Shown: positions 22,138-35,300, numbered from the stretch's first letter. The stretch: 64,000 nt of DNA from Rotaria macrura (GCA_900239685.1 OENT01000873.1:1-64000), one strand, 5' to 3'. Translations and numbers: made by a program. Notes: generated by a model from the sequence alone, not told the origin.

Positions 22138-22351
22138 TGTGGGTGTGGTTGTTGGTGTAGGCGTGGGTGTGGGTGTGGGGGTGGGTGTGGGTGTGGATAT
22201 GGCTGTGGGTGTGAGTGTGAGTGCGGATGGACGTGAATAAAGGCAAGTCACGCCTACACCTACCTACTACCAAACTCACCCCACATCCACACCCACACCC
22301 AACTCACCCGACATCTACACCCACCCCACACGAACACCCACACCCACACCC
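22138..22351. repeat. Inverted telomere-like TGTGGG / CCCACA tracts
   Basis: From 22138 to 22227 the plus strand reads as 15 hexamers in strict register, TGTGGG or close variants (TGTGGT, TGTAGG, CGTGGG, TGTGAG, TGCGGA). Looser G-rich copies extend upstream to about 21985. After about 35 bp, the strand switches to C-rich CCACAC / CCCACA words (22262-22351). TGTGGG is the reported telomeric repeat type of bdelloids as I recall it. The order G-rich then C-rich is that of two chromosome ends joined head to head. Simple-sequence drift is the alternative. Confidence 0.7.
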
Positions 22352-23367
22352 TTATTGTTTAGTCATTGGGCACTTTGCATTCTAATGGCATTTTACAAAC
22401 TCGGGACTTGCTTTCCGCTATTCAAGTGACTTTTTGACTGAAATTCATTTTTAGAATTAGTCGTCAGCGGACACGGCGTGAACTTTTCGATGAAAAGAAT
22501 AGTTCGTAAGCAGATTCGAAACATAACCGAGTCGACTCACTTTTTGATGCTCATTCGATAAATGCAAAACTAGCAATGTACTCGTTTGGGAGTTTCGGGA
22601 AATGCAGCATGGTTTCCTAGAGATCCTCTGAAAACGGATCTCTCAATTTTTTACGCAGCAAATATTTTGCTCAAGAAAATATGCTCCAGGATATCAAACG
22701 GGGAAAATCACAGGTCTCTCTCTCGTTTCTAGCAAAAGTTATTCAAAAATATTCGACGAGGCAATCTTGACTTCTCGGACCACGATAGTAGTATATAGTA
22801 TACTTACTTTAGCGCATTTGAAAAGGGAAATCTCAGTTGATCTGTTGTCCAAAAAACTAACCTTTTTCTCATAATTGTCATAGAATCAACGATTCGAAGT
22901 TATTCATATGGAATACTACATGTCAGTCAAAGATAAAGTCAACAGTTTTCTGAAATATTGTATTTCCTATTGAATGAGTTCAAAACAATATTTTAAAACT
23001 ATTGTTAAGTGTTTGTGCAAGATTCACCATAAAATCAAATGATGTTCTTTCAAAGTTTCGATTTTATCATTATATTTTTATATTTTGATCTTCAATTATC
23101 AGAAATTCACATTTCTTCTTTTAAATTATTACTCTGGAGAATAGATTACAACTCACTATTTAAGAACCAATAGGATAATCAATACTTCAACCTATTCTAA
23201 AATAGATAAAGAATATATTGGAGACTTGAGCATAATAACAAATAATCAGATATTTTCAAAATTCACAAAGCTAATGTTTCATCGACTAATCAAAATTGAT
23301 AGAAATAACATATTTCTATGTATACGTAAGATAGATATTTGTATTTGTTCAGTAAATGGTAATATTT
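22352..23367. other. Intergenic, no gene recognised
   Basis: Lies between the telomere-like tracts and the 3' end of the minus-strand ART-TPR gene. No open frame of note, repeat or RNA gene is recognised. Confidence 0.5.
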
Positions 23368-25442
23368 TCATGTAATTTGCAATGATACACGTTCAATATC
23401 AGCGTTCGTTTCAAGTAAATCAACATGTAACTCAGGTAAAATAAGTTCACGAATTCGAAGTACTTCTTCGTATTTTTTTTTCGATTGAATATAATCTTTT
23501 TTAGCTTCACAAACAAGACCAATATTTCGAAGGGCCCTAGCGATCGACGGATGTAGAGGTGTAAGAGATTTATGAAAAATTTTATAGGATTCATTGTAGT
23601 TAATCAATGCTTGATAGTATTCCTGACGATAGTAATACAGATTACCAAGATTAACGTACGTATTACCTAAGCATGGATGTCCATCGGGAAGCGTTTTCTT
23701 TTTAATTTTCAATGAATTTTCAAGATAATCTTCTGCTCTAGCATAATCATTTTGTTCCAGATAAAGCAAACCTAAATTGTTGTAGCACCACGCAATATTT
23801 TCATGATTGTCATTAAATATTTGCTTGAAAGTGTTCAATGCATTTTGAAAATACTCTAATGCTTCTTTTAGGTCTCCTTTCTTTTGATGCACTTCGCCCA
23901 TACTATTATAAATATATCCAATTTCATGATAATATTCACTTGTTTTTGGTAGATAATCAAGTGATTTTTGAAAATTCTCTAAACTTGAATCGTAATAACC
24001 TTGTTCAAACAACACTTTTCCTAATGCATGATAGCATTTATAAATATCTCTATGTTGAGAAGATCCTTGTTCTAGTAATTGAAGCAAAAATTGCTTAGCT
24101 TCATCGAAATGAGCCATATCTATAAGTACATTTGCAAATAAATTTTTTTTAAGACTATTCTGGTCATACTGATCCTTCATATGACAAAATATTTGCTTTT
24201 GGTCTGCGCCATTATCACTGCATAAGGTCATTTCCAAATGCCATACATTATCCGTACCACGATAAACATCTGTTAATTGAAAAACTGATCCAGCCATTAA
24301 TAAAATTTCTTCTTCTTCAGGAAATTGACTGACTCTTTTGAGATCAGCAAATGGTTTAACACCATCTTGATTTGGATCGGCATCGATATCCAATAAAACT
24401 GCTTGTGTTGGATGATCAATCAACGATGTAGCGCCATACAGGCAAGCGACATTAATATTTTTAGTTGTCGAGAGAAATGAATTCACAGAAATGAAATTAT
24501 TCTTTGATTTTTCCAAATATCTTAATTCTTCAATAGACATCAATTGTCCTCGATAGAGATGAACACGTTCTGAATGTCGACGATTTTGAATATCTTTCGC
24601 AAGATCACGTATGAAAAAACCGAATAAATATAGTAAATCAACACTTTCACCACGTAAAGCTTGGTTCAATTCACGATATATAAATGATTCTTTTGTATAC
24701 CACTGTAATGCAGATTCTGCGTTATATGACGCTTCGAAATCTGTGATATGTATCAGATAGGTTTTGTCATTTTCATATATTTTTCGATATCGAGATATGA
24801 ATTCATCTTTATCTGTCGATGCTGTTTCCATATTAAGAATACAATTGATTAGGAGTTGTTTTTGAACGAATCGACCATCAAGACTGGTTGTCGATTGTTC
24901 AAAACTATTTTTTGAATTTAAAACACTAATTGATATTCCTTCAATAGATTTGTTTTTACTTCTTTGTATTTGATCAGAACGAATTGAATCAATGAGGTCA
25001 TACAATTCACTATGAATATTTTGTATCTAAATATCGAACGGAAATTGGTCAGTACTAAAACTATACAATTGATTATTATTACCTTTTTGTAACGTTGCCT
25101 CCATGAATGATCATGTTGTTCGTCTTCACAATAGATAAAAATTGCAAAAATTTGTGGAAGATGATGAATATTAGATACGAATTGTTGAGCGAACCAATCA
25201 TGGACACTTAAGATTATTCGATGTTGCGAAGTAACGGAACGAATGTGTTTTTCACATCTATCTGCTTCGTTGAATACTTTTACATGATACTCTGATAATT
25301 GGCATCGTTCTTGAATATCGAGGGTTTTCTCACAATCGATGGAAGAATCAAGCCATACGACACTAAATCCTCGAAAATAATCCTTATTCGTTGTAGAAAA
25401 TTCTTCTTTATCAGATGACGAAGATTTAACAATGGATACCAT
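23368..25442 (-). CDS. ADP-ribosyltransferase with TPRs (two exons)
   Basis: Exon 1 is 25442-25083 and exon 2 is 25026-23368, joined across a 56-bp GT-AG intron in phase 0. The protein is 672 residues. Residues about 24-120 are the same putative alpha/beta domain seen in the 7.2 kb gene (VVWLDSSID; the block around HHLPQIFAIFIYC). The ADP-ribosyltransferase core follows: LYRGQ with Arg279, SVNSFLSTT (300-308) and an E-x-E motif EEE (358-360). The catalytic signature is complete. About six TPRs fill the C-terminal half, more diverged from each other than in the 7.2 kb gene. No signal peptide is seen. The likely role is NAD-dependent mono-ADP-ribosylation of a protein target chosen through the TPRs; the target is unknown. 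Confidence 0.9.
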
Positions 25443-27152
25443 ACTTTCTAGTTTGTTCTCTTAAAGAGTTACATATTCGACGAAAAACGATTGAATCTAC
25501 AAGATATGTTAGTATTTTTTCAACAGATAGTCAATGAAACAAAGATGAAAAAAGTATAGAATACTTAAAAGTTACATGTTTTAAATGAAATATAATTGTA
25601 TACATAAAAGACTATCTTAACACGATTAGACACATAAGCCGATCGAGATGTCTGTACTTTTCCTGTTTATTCACATTCTTTCTATTGGAATGTGCTAACT
25701 CTATTCAAACCGGTTCGTTACTATAAGCAAAATCGAATCGTTCATAATTGGTTTCTATATAATTTCATCTTTAGTTTTTATTTTATAAAAAAAATACTCT
25801 AAACATATCCAGAACGAAACTGCCTAATAAGATCCAATAGGATTCGTCGGTCAGATCAGTCTTTCTGGGATATAACTGTAAGAGTATGTAAATAAATATA
25901 TTTTTTGCTATTGTTGTCTTTTTATACATCACATTTTATCAAACAATAGAAAATGGGAAATGAATAATAGAAAAAAGATTGATAATCGAGAGTATCGTTT
26001 CTTGAATCTTACAAAGCAGGGAAATGAATGAGGTCATGTTTAACTGATCAGTTTATACTTTATGCACATCATATAGATAACATGGATGTTTTAGTCTTAA
26101 CTGCTTGCGACTGATTTATTGCAATTGACACTCTATTATAAGGAAACTAGATCGATTTTTAAACGAGAAATTATCAATGTCAATTAGAATTTGATACAAT
26201 CTATTGGCTCTAACGTACCCGATTGAATATGCTGTCTTTTATCTATGCTTGTATTTTGGGTCAAGTAGATGTTCAGGTATGCCATTTTAACCTTTTATCA
26301 TACCATTTCACTCATCTTTTTCTTACATGATTATATGTTTTTTGAAATCATTAAATGTTAATATCATGAAGCGATGCCGTATATGTTGATTCTTTGCCAG
26401 AATTAATGTCCGTCTTATTTGCATCGTATCTGCGTCTTTTTCTTCCCTTCTTGTTCTCTTATCGTTTTTTTCTCTTCTTCTGATATAAAAATAGACATGT
26501 TTATTCTATGAAGAGGAGGATAGGAGAAGCAATAGAACCAGGCATGCGCCTGAAGAAAAAAAGTGGAAGGGGTGAGGGCGGGTCTCTCCCCCCTCCCCCC
26601 TCCCCCCATTAGCACATCACTGAATAGAACTAATTACAATTCTATTCAAGACATCGATGCATATGAAAGTGATAAGTATGTGAATTTTAGAAAAATTAAA
26701 ACTAACATCCTTTGTTGCATGACTCAATTTTCTGAGAATTGAGCAGTTTTCTTTCTAAAACTTGTTTTATTGTTGAAACTTTCATATATAGTAATTCGCA
26801 CTGCATTACAAGCTAGTATCACTTGCAGTTATACGATTCTGGCACACTAATAATTAGTCTACTTCTAAATATTGCATAATATCAATCAGAATCATTATCT
26901 ACTAATGCAAAGACTTCACCAAATTCAATTCAATTCAATGAAGATAGAAGATTTTTAATTTTGAACTGTTTCATTTTCGAGTTATTTTCATCATTCGACT
27001 AATCATCAGAAAGAAAATAATATCTATTCGACTGTAATTTTAGAAAAGGAAACACGATTAGACAGTTGATAACATATTGACGCTTAATGAATACGGACAA
27101 GACAAAACATCGTTGACATAAACTATTATTCATTGCAAAATAAATAAAAGAA
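25443..27152. other. Intergenic, no gene recognised
   Basis: Upstream region of the minus-strand ART-TPR gene. A C-rich run (CCCCCCTCCCCCCTCCCCCC) lies near 26588-26608. The short open frame over it is low complexity. No other feature is recognised. Confidence 0.45.
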
Positions 27153-27685
27153 GGGTAAGTATTTTTGAATAATTATTGGAAAAAGTTAGATAAAGAAAGA
27201 TCTTCAGTTTTCACCTTTTAGAAGAGTAAATCATACTACATTGGATTATGATTAACAGATTTTTTTGACAAGTTTTCTTAGAGTCTTGATGTTCAACTTT
27301 TAAAAGAACGTGCCTATTCAATAGGTTAAGAAAGTCAACTTTCTTTTAAAAAAACTAGAAAAAAGTCAATTCTTTATTGACGAATCAGCGGAAAACAAAT
27401 AGTAATATTAATAACTCATGATCGACTAAACCTTTTGACAATATACTCACACAGATTATTGGACTTTAGTGGATGATTCTGGTTCACAACTGAAAATTAA
27501 AATTCTAAAACTTGAACATTACTCAATGCGTTCTTTTAAGATACTTGGCAGGAGATCTTGAGAAAACTTGTTGGAAAAAAGATGGTTTTCACGATTCGAT
27601 GTAGTTTCATCTTCTCTTCTAAATGGTGAAAACCGAAGATCTTTTCCGAGTTTTTATGAAAAAATCATTCGAAAAATACTCACCC
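27153..27685. repeat. Foldback element (GGGT ends)
   Basis: The left end GGGTAAGTATTTTT (27153) is the inverse of the right end AAAAATACTCACCC (27672-27685). Both arms then share AAGATCTTC[A/G]GTTTTCACC, a TTTAGAAGAG block and ACAAGTTTTCT, followed by TTTTAAAAGAACG against CGTTCTTTTAAGA. Arms are at least 180 bp with a central spacer. Non-coding, probably an older MITE. Confidence 0.72.
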
Positions 27686-29211
27686 TACTTGTATTTTCAT
27701 GTAGATAATAGTTTCACATCGTCTAGCAAGTTCTAAAAACAACGGTACACGTATATGTGACACACCTACTCAGCCAGAATACAATAAAGACAAGGCAACG
27801 CAACATTAGCGTCACCATCGCTCTTCTGAAAGGATTTACTCATGTAGAACGTAGAAATCTAAAACTAACTAACTGAGACGCTTCACATTTTTCTGGCTTC
27901 GAAATGATTGTCATGGGAAAAATGATCAATAACTGAGCATAAATAGAAGACCGGCTTGAAAGTATCATCAAGAAAACTCGATCAGAGTACTACTTACGAA
28001 TACTATACGGCGAACGTAAAGTTAAGTGCATCCGATCGGCTGTAGCTCAAAGTATGTTCCAAAATCTGTCGAACAGCTTGATAACGGAACGAAGAAAAAA
28101 GACTCATTGAAGAGAGCTACGATCGAAATATTTCATTTTAGTAAATCTATAACTCAAATCAGTCTATAGACTAGATATGTAACATGCATCTACACGAGTC
28201 GATCAGAGATGAAATCAAACTGGCTTTTTCTAACTCGATTATGGTTACATGTGTCCTCATTTTTACTCAAATTCATTTAGGTTCACTTTGCTTCGATGCG
28301 TTTTCGACCTCTGATGCATATTTGTTTTTCGGGACTCAGACTCAAAGATACAGAGATCTAAAATTTACTCCTTCTGAATCATAGTTCACGAAAAGAAGAT
28401 CTAGAGGATCTATACCACTTTCGAAAATTGTTCCAACTTTTCTGATCGCGACAACGTTGAACTATTTTATAAATCTTCAACGCTTGTAAGCCTTAATCAC
28501 AACAAATCCTTACATGAGTGGCTAGTCGTTCGTTCGCACACGTACAGGACATCACCACGGGGCAGTATCTGCAAAACGCGAATATAAATCAAAAGAGGCT
28601 CAACGTCGTTTATTAGAACTCAAGTTGCAGGTTTACACTTGCGACATCGTCATATTTCTCGTCGTTGAATCAAAATGCGCGAAAATGCAAAGACCAACGC
28701 ATGAATTCTATTAAAATTCACTCACATGAGAGTCAGCTGAAAGTATCTACCAATGGCTTCCTTTGCATTGTTCCACATATAACTTGTCGAAGGGAAGTAC
28801 TGCAATGCGAATAATTGCCACAGAGTTTACTCCTTAAATCTTATTCCACGAGGGATGCATCGGAAATCCACGACATTCTCTGAAAGAGAAACTGTGAACC
28901 AACTAAATTTGCCATCTTCCAAATCCTATTGAGCGACTGCTCGAGGGGTAAAATATCTGATTGACTTAGTTTGTGTCTAGAAAGATTGTGTTGTGTTTCA
29001 TGAAAAGTAAAAATAGTAATCTTTCTTTCTGTGCGAACGGACGAAGGAACATTATCAACTCATTTCGGCATATGACCCTCCCTTCAGAAGAGGAATAAGT
29101 AAGCATATGATGAATTTTTCTGATCTTGTCTTTACACTTGTCATGACTCAATTTTTTATAATACTAAAAAATGTCACTAAAAGCACGATTCAAATATTTG
29201 CTAAGCCGCCA
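27686..29211. other. Intergenic, no gene recognised
   Basis: Contains short unrecognised frames (for example 28184-28384, plus). Composition between 28000 and 28950 is slightly less AT-rich, but I can read no known protein or RNA in it. Confidence 0.4.
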
Positions 29212-29579
29212 CCCAGGCAGACAAACATTGGGAAAAACGCGTTTAAACGCACAATCGGGAACGCCGATTGTGAGTCACTAACGCTCATTAAAAAAACGCA
29301 AGAAACGCGTTTTTTTACGCAGAATTTTCACTTTCGGAGCGTGAAAACGAATAAAAACTCTAATTCTCATGGTTTAAACGCATTGGCTTTCAAGTCATTG
29401 AATAATTGTGCGTTTTAACGCTAAGGACTAGAGTTTTTATTCGTTTTCACGCTCCGAAAGTGAAAATTCTGCGTAAAAAAACGCGTTTCTTGCGTTTTTT
29501 TAATGAGCGTTAGGGACTCACAATCGGCGTTCCCGATTGTGCGTTTAAACGCGTTTTTCCCAATGTTTTTCTGCTTGGG
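29212..29579. mobile_element. Young palindromic MITE
   Basis: A 368-bp element. The left arm begins CCCAGGCAG and the right arm ends CTGCTTGGG. The arms are about 150 bp each and pair almost perfectly (only about three or four mismatches seen), over blocks such as GGGAAAAACGCGTTTAAACG, CAATCGGGAACGCCGATTGT and TTCACTTTCGGAGCGTGAAA. A spacer of about 65 bp lies near 29364-29427. The near-identity of the arms suggests a recent insertion. The open frame crossing it (29107-29418) is an accident. Confidence 0.88.
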
Positions 29580-30360
29580 CAGTTCTCAGAATCGTTTTTC
29601 AATAAATAATAATCGACAATGACTATTGACAAATACAGCATTGACATTGAAAAATATCTTATACATTTCGATGAACATATGGCGATTCCGTTGTAGTCTA
29701 TGACTATCTAGAGGGCATCTATTTCTCAGCATGACATGAATTAGACATTGCGAAACTGTTCAATAATCGTTCCATTGACTCGTTCGTGTCGCACATTGAA
29801 ATCATCTCAGAATATGTTGGTAGTTTTTTTTTCGATGAAGTTGAACTGAAAGAATTATTCAACAGAAAACTAATCATTTAAGAAATAATGAATCATCTAG
29901 GTTAAAATTGCCATGAAAATGGAAGGATTCATCTCCCGAATCCATGCTTACTACATCAAAAATATCGTACATATGGATGAGCCATGCTCAATCAGTATTC
30001 ATAATATCACCAACGCTTCTGATGGAACAGAAGTCACAATCAACGATCTTCAACCAATCTAAATGGATATTTTGTCCCTTTTCAGTTTTACATTCGTCTT
30101 CTCCTTCAAACGAAGACAAGTCCAACGGAAAATTTCTAGCTAGCAGAATTATGCAAGTGAAGGTATGGAGAGAATGTAGGAGAATTGAAGAAGATCAATG
30201 AATTCGAACGAACCAATAAAGAGAAAAAGTCTTTTTCTTGTTATATCAAACAAAAGTTTGCCGATCGCAAAATCTAAATCTACTGTTTCGTTTTTTCATA
30301 TGTGACATGAATCAATGACTGACAGACATGTCTTAGGAACCATCCTTTCCTTCGGCTGCT
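29580..30360. other. Upstream of the decayed ART-TPR locus
   Basis: No intact gene. A degenerate N-terminal part of the ADP-ribosyltransferase relic that follows could lie here, but I could not read the VVWxD-type domain in any frame. The 85-codon frame at 29944-30201 is unrecognised. Confidence 0.35.
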
Positions 30361-31488
30361 ATTTTTCGTTTCCAACTCATTCCATCTGATGAACTGACCT
30401 TACTCCACCAATAAATCTGTAGCTTAATCTCTATGAATTCCTTTTTTCTCGACGAGTCTCAGTCGGTAAACGATGTCGCTCTCGTTAACTATCTAAATCC
30501 TCGAAAAAAATTTTCAAAGAAGTCTGCTTCATTTCCATCTCTCAAAACTGTTTGCTGATATTCAATACGAAAGTAAGTTTTCAGACGAACATGAAATTCA
30601 ATTCATGATTGACAACATCTTTCAACCGAAATCACTCCAGAAAACAATGACATTATTTTCATGCAGCTAGCTTTATACATCAGCATCGACTGACATGTTA
30701 ATAAACTCTTAGAACACATGCAGCACGAAACGAAAGGAAATTAATCACCTAAGTTGTAAGTGGGATGTTATTGTAGGCGGGAAAATTCATCGAAAGTGAA
30801 CTTTTTATTCGAAATCTTATGAAAGATCTGGCAGAATAAGATCCTTTTGTGTTAAAGTGTTATTTGAAGCTAGGACATGTTGCTTTTCACTAATACCAAC
30901 ATAACAAGAGCGTCTACCTTTACAAAAAAATCCCCAACAGTGGAAAGATCAACATTATTCAATTCAAACGAAGACAATGTCGTCTTGATGCTTTTGTAAA
31001 ACATTACTATGGCTAATTTAGAATTAAAAAATACCTAAGATGTTCATGATCACTCGAAAAAGCTCTCATTATTAACAAAAATAAATACCATGATGCCAAG
31101 GTTGATGAAAATAGTAATCTGTATTGGCACTCGAACTGAGCCGTTTACGTGCCCTATGGAGTGGTAAAGCGCCCATACAGCCTTGTAATCTCCGGTACAG
31201 TACTACAGCGTCGTATTATCAATGTATACAGACGTAGCCTCATTATAATATTACCCGTATTTCTGCGCGAGATGGCTCTGGAACCATTAAAAGCCACACT
31301 ACAAATTCACGTGAAATCACTTCAGCAACATTATTCAGAGCTTTGCTCAATTTTCCTGAATATTGATTCTGTCTACTGAAAAAGCAAGGGTTATCAACAA
31401 ACCCTAATGAATATGGTGAAGCTTTAGAAATATACCGCAAACCTCTCTTGCTCACACATGCCAGCATTGCTGTATCTCATCATAGATT
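30361..31488 (+). pseudogene. Decayed ADP-ribosyltransferase / TPR gene
   Basis: Pieces in several frames match the layout of the two intact genes. At about 30361-30460 there is a degraded YRGQ region (FRFQLIPSDELTLL) and then LISMNSF with an STS block after a frameshift. At about 30550-30640 there is FADI...DEHEIQFMI, which corresponds to the E-x-E region. At about 31290-31480 there are TPR remnants: LQIHVKSLQQHYSEL, FLNIDSVY and, after another frameshift, NEYGEALEIYRKPLLLTH. Stops and frameshifts are many and the catalytic Arg context is altered, so it is not functional. It is the third member of this family in the window. Confidence 0.75.
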
Positions 31489-32313
31489 CCTGTGTTTGAA
31501 TCACTTGGGCGTTGGAAATACATTCAAGGTGGTGGGTGTATGAATATGTAATCTTCAGTAATTCAAAACTTACACTCATACCCTCATGTCGATCCGTCGT
31601 AGAAATCTTCGATTTAAACAGAGACTAACCTATGGAAGCACCAACCTAATAGCAAGCAAAATTAAATTGCTTCATTAAACTGATCTGATTCATAGGATAA
31701 TCAAGTTTTCTCCATGATATTCAAAAGACATGGATGATTGACGTGCTACTTATTTAAGCGTATTTTCATCAATTATTTTTATTCAGAAGCAGAGAACAAT
31801 AAGGATTTTAGGATCCTTTAAAACCTTATAAGAAATTTGTCAACAGTAAAGGATAAAATTTAATCGCCGTTCGTCTATAAATTGAAATATTATTACATTG
31901 GCATCCATCGAATAGCAATATTCTTACGAAATTTGTATTATAAGATATTGGATGTCATTTCTTTTTTCTTATTTTACTCAAATACATAAATAAAGAGACA
32001 AAAATAAATGAACATCAAAGGAGAAAAATAGGTATATCGAAAGACATACTGTTAATAGTAATGAAAAGAAAGGTCAATATGGTCATTAGTATTACATTAA
32101 ACAAAAACAGTAATGAATAAATTTGAAAAAAAAAACTATTCATTCATACACACGCATGTAGCAGAAAAAACATCGCTTGGCGTAAACAAACGAAAACGTT
32201 TTATAAATGATGCATCGACCAAATCTACTCTGTAATCTATACAAGATTGTCAGCACCAATCTATATATAAAAAAAACTTTGATAAATGTCTATCAAAGCA
32301 GTTATCATGTTTT
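31489..32313. other. Intergenic, no gene recognised
   Basis: Separates the decayed ART-TPR locus from the 3' end of the minus-strand NRBP gene. Nothing recognisable is seen. Confidence 0.5.
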
Positions 32314-35300
32314 TTAAGACGGTAAAAACATGGCTGGCTGTGATGGAATATTAGTACATGCTGTTGGATTGTTGCCATCAATGATTGTTTCATTTATTGA
32401 TGCGTTATTAAATTGATTTTGTAGTGCTTGAGCTGTGATAAGTGCTGCAGTAGCAGCAGCAACAGCGGTCTTTCTTACATCAAGTAAAGATGTTGAATTC
32501 ATTACATCGGATGAAATTATGGCCGCATTAAATGCTTTATCAATTGATTGTTCAACTCGTATGTAATCATTCTAAAAATACGAATAAATTTCAATTTACA
32601 AGAAAAACAAGCCGGTGATATATATATATAACAAGCAATCGCGAATTTTGAAAGAATCATGTATATGTATATACTCCATTTAGCTCCATGATCCATATTT
32701 TCTCAACTAACGAATCCATGAAAAACTTCATGAGAGCAACCCTCTACTCTAACGAGTACAAACATAAAGAACATGATGTTCGACAAAGTGTGTCATTTAC
32801 GCTTCGTATAGCAGTATTAGATCTCTGATAAAAAGTGTTCATCTCTAGAACGAGAAGTTCAATTTCACGCAAACAAATTAGCAACAATCAATATTAAAAC
32901 GTTTTCAATTTTATTTCCAATATGATTATTTCACCATTTAGCAATCAATATCTACACTTTTACAAGTATGATGGTTAACTTCCTACCGATATGTTTCCAG
33001 AAATATTTATGGCTTTAAATCGATGAAAAAGAATTGATAGCGTACAATTCTATTCAAAAAAACATTTTTCTAGATTCTTTTTTTGCAACAGTACGAGAAA
33101 ATTTGTGTTAATGACTACTTGTAGGTATTGTGCCAAAAAAAGAAGTGAAACATAGTAACGAATCATTTCGATATACTCAATGTGTCAAAATATTTCTTTT
33201 GCGAAGAAATGGATGATTTTTGAGTTTTCTACACAGGGATGTAGTACTCTAATCACAACAAAGTCAGATTAAATAGTTCAGTATCCATTTTCAAAGTCAT
33301 GCTGGCTAAAGTGCATATCATATTTTAACACGAAGACCATTATCGTACTTAATTGCTCCCTGTCAAAGCATATCTTAAGAATAGAGTTTATGATAAACAG
33401 ACGCCTTTATTTATTGAGTTTTGTGAAAAAGTGTTTTATGTCCTTATTTACAATCCAGACAATGTTTAGCAAAGAAAAGTTTGCTCTATGAAAGATTAGA
33501 ATGTTACAACGAAGGTCATATTAAGTATTGTTGTAAATCACATTAATTTCTCTTTCCTGATTACTATAGACTTTGATAAAATATTAAGGGACCTCATTGA
33601 AAACATGCTCTTAGATGATTCGTATTCCTAATAGCAGATTTTCTTCGTCTTTCATCATAGTTTGTGAAGAGCTTCGGACGAGTAACAAAACATAGTCCAC
33701 GAAAAAAAGAACTTTTTATCAAAAATGAAAATCAAATTATGATTCCTCCATATTTTATATATATATATACTTCGAAGATTCATATTAATTAGATGAGTGG
33801 TAATAGTTAATAACTTTATACACGAATTCATCATTGAATTAAAACGCCAGGTATATTCTTGATAGTTTTAAGAAGCGCATGGAACTAAACCTTTTCCCAA
33901 AGCTATTTATTACAGATGGTCAACAGTGTCACAAACACAGTCGCAAAATCTCATGAGCGCAGTGGTCTGTTCATATTGACCTTTGTTTGATCGAGATCTA
34001 CGAAATAGTACGCAGCGTGGCTACAATCTTTTGTAACTAAACACCGATCGAATACTATCAAATTCACAGTAGAGTTCTGAAAGCTCTTGAATTCAATCCA
34101 GAGTAAATCTAGCGATTTCGTATTCACTTATAGTCTTTCTACTTTTGAAATCTGGATCAGTATTGTCAATTCATTTAAACTTTGGCTTGTCAAACAGTAT
34201 TCTTTGTTTTAATTGCATGTATTCATAATGCATTTTTCTCGTGCAAAGAAATCATTTTTGACCTCTAGGGAATGTACTCAAGCAAAATAATTTGTAAAAT
34301 CAGAATCAAAATGACTTCCTTCACATCAAGGTTTTAATATAATTTAATATTTCGAATCACTAAAAGTGCAAAGCAGCATCGAGTGTTAGTATTAGAACAT
34401 TGACGGACACAAAAGTCCATGCTCTTCAAGTTAGATCCAACGATTCTGTGTGTTCTTCTCAATCTTACATGGGGCTTCTTATTTTATTGACAATACCTCA
34501 TGAATAAGACCGAGTTCTAGTAGTTCTTTTGCAATAATATTAGGTGTTTCGTCTTGTTCGATTTCAGCAGTCATGTCACGTTGTAGTCGATCTTGAAACT
34601 TTACACTAATGAATAACTAAATGATTTAAAAAAAAACAATAGCATAGAATTTTTACAAACGTCCTATTCGAAAACATCTACCATGCATAAACCGGTTTCT
34701 TTTGTTTTTATTTTAGATTGTACATCTATTATACGACGATTTTCTTTTTCATCGGCATTGGTCATTGGTGGTACTGTTACAATATTATTTGTGCCCGTCG
34801 ACGATAATGTAGATTCACGTCGATGATGTTCACTTTCGTTAGCTATAGAAGAAGATCTTTCATTTTTAGCTGTTGACACTATTGTTCCAGCTCGAGATTT
34901 CATCCCGGTAGTATTCCCTGTTGATGAATTTGTATCATTCATATTACTCAAGTGGTTCGATAAATCTGCCATTGTTTGCATAGATGATAAGTCATGTTCG
35001 GTCGTTGTTGGAACTGATGATGACAAAGGTGATGTTGGTGAAGTAAAACTTTTAGCTGCATTTGATGATTTTGTTGCAATATTTACTGAACTACGAGTAG
35101 GATATAAAAGATGATATGCTGTTATCGGATATAGACCATTTTGAACGTCTTCAATTAATTTATCTAAATCAAATGATGGGCAATCTTTGTAACTAAAAAA
35201 CAAACAAGAATGAAAACCATTCTAAATCAATATATCATTTTGAAAATCATCAGTTACGTATGAACAATTGGTTTAACACCATCACGAATCGATTCGATTT

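Noticed and set aside
22033..22279. Overlapping open frames on both strands in the GT-rich tract
   Set aside because: They translate only the TGTGGG / CCCACA simple repeats (Cys/Gly or Thr/Pro/His runs), not proteins.
26579..26615. C-rich tract as telomere-like or i-motif sequence
   Set aside because: It is CCCCCCT-like, not CCCACA, very short and not in register with the telomere-like hexamer.
29107..29418. 103-codon plus-strand open frame
   Set aside because: It runs through one arm of a palindromic element and has no protein features.
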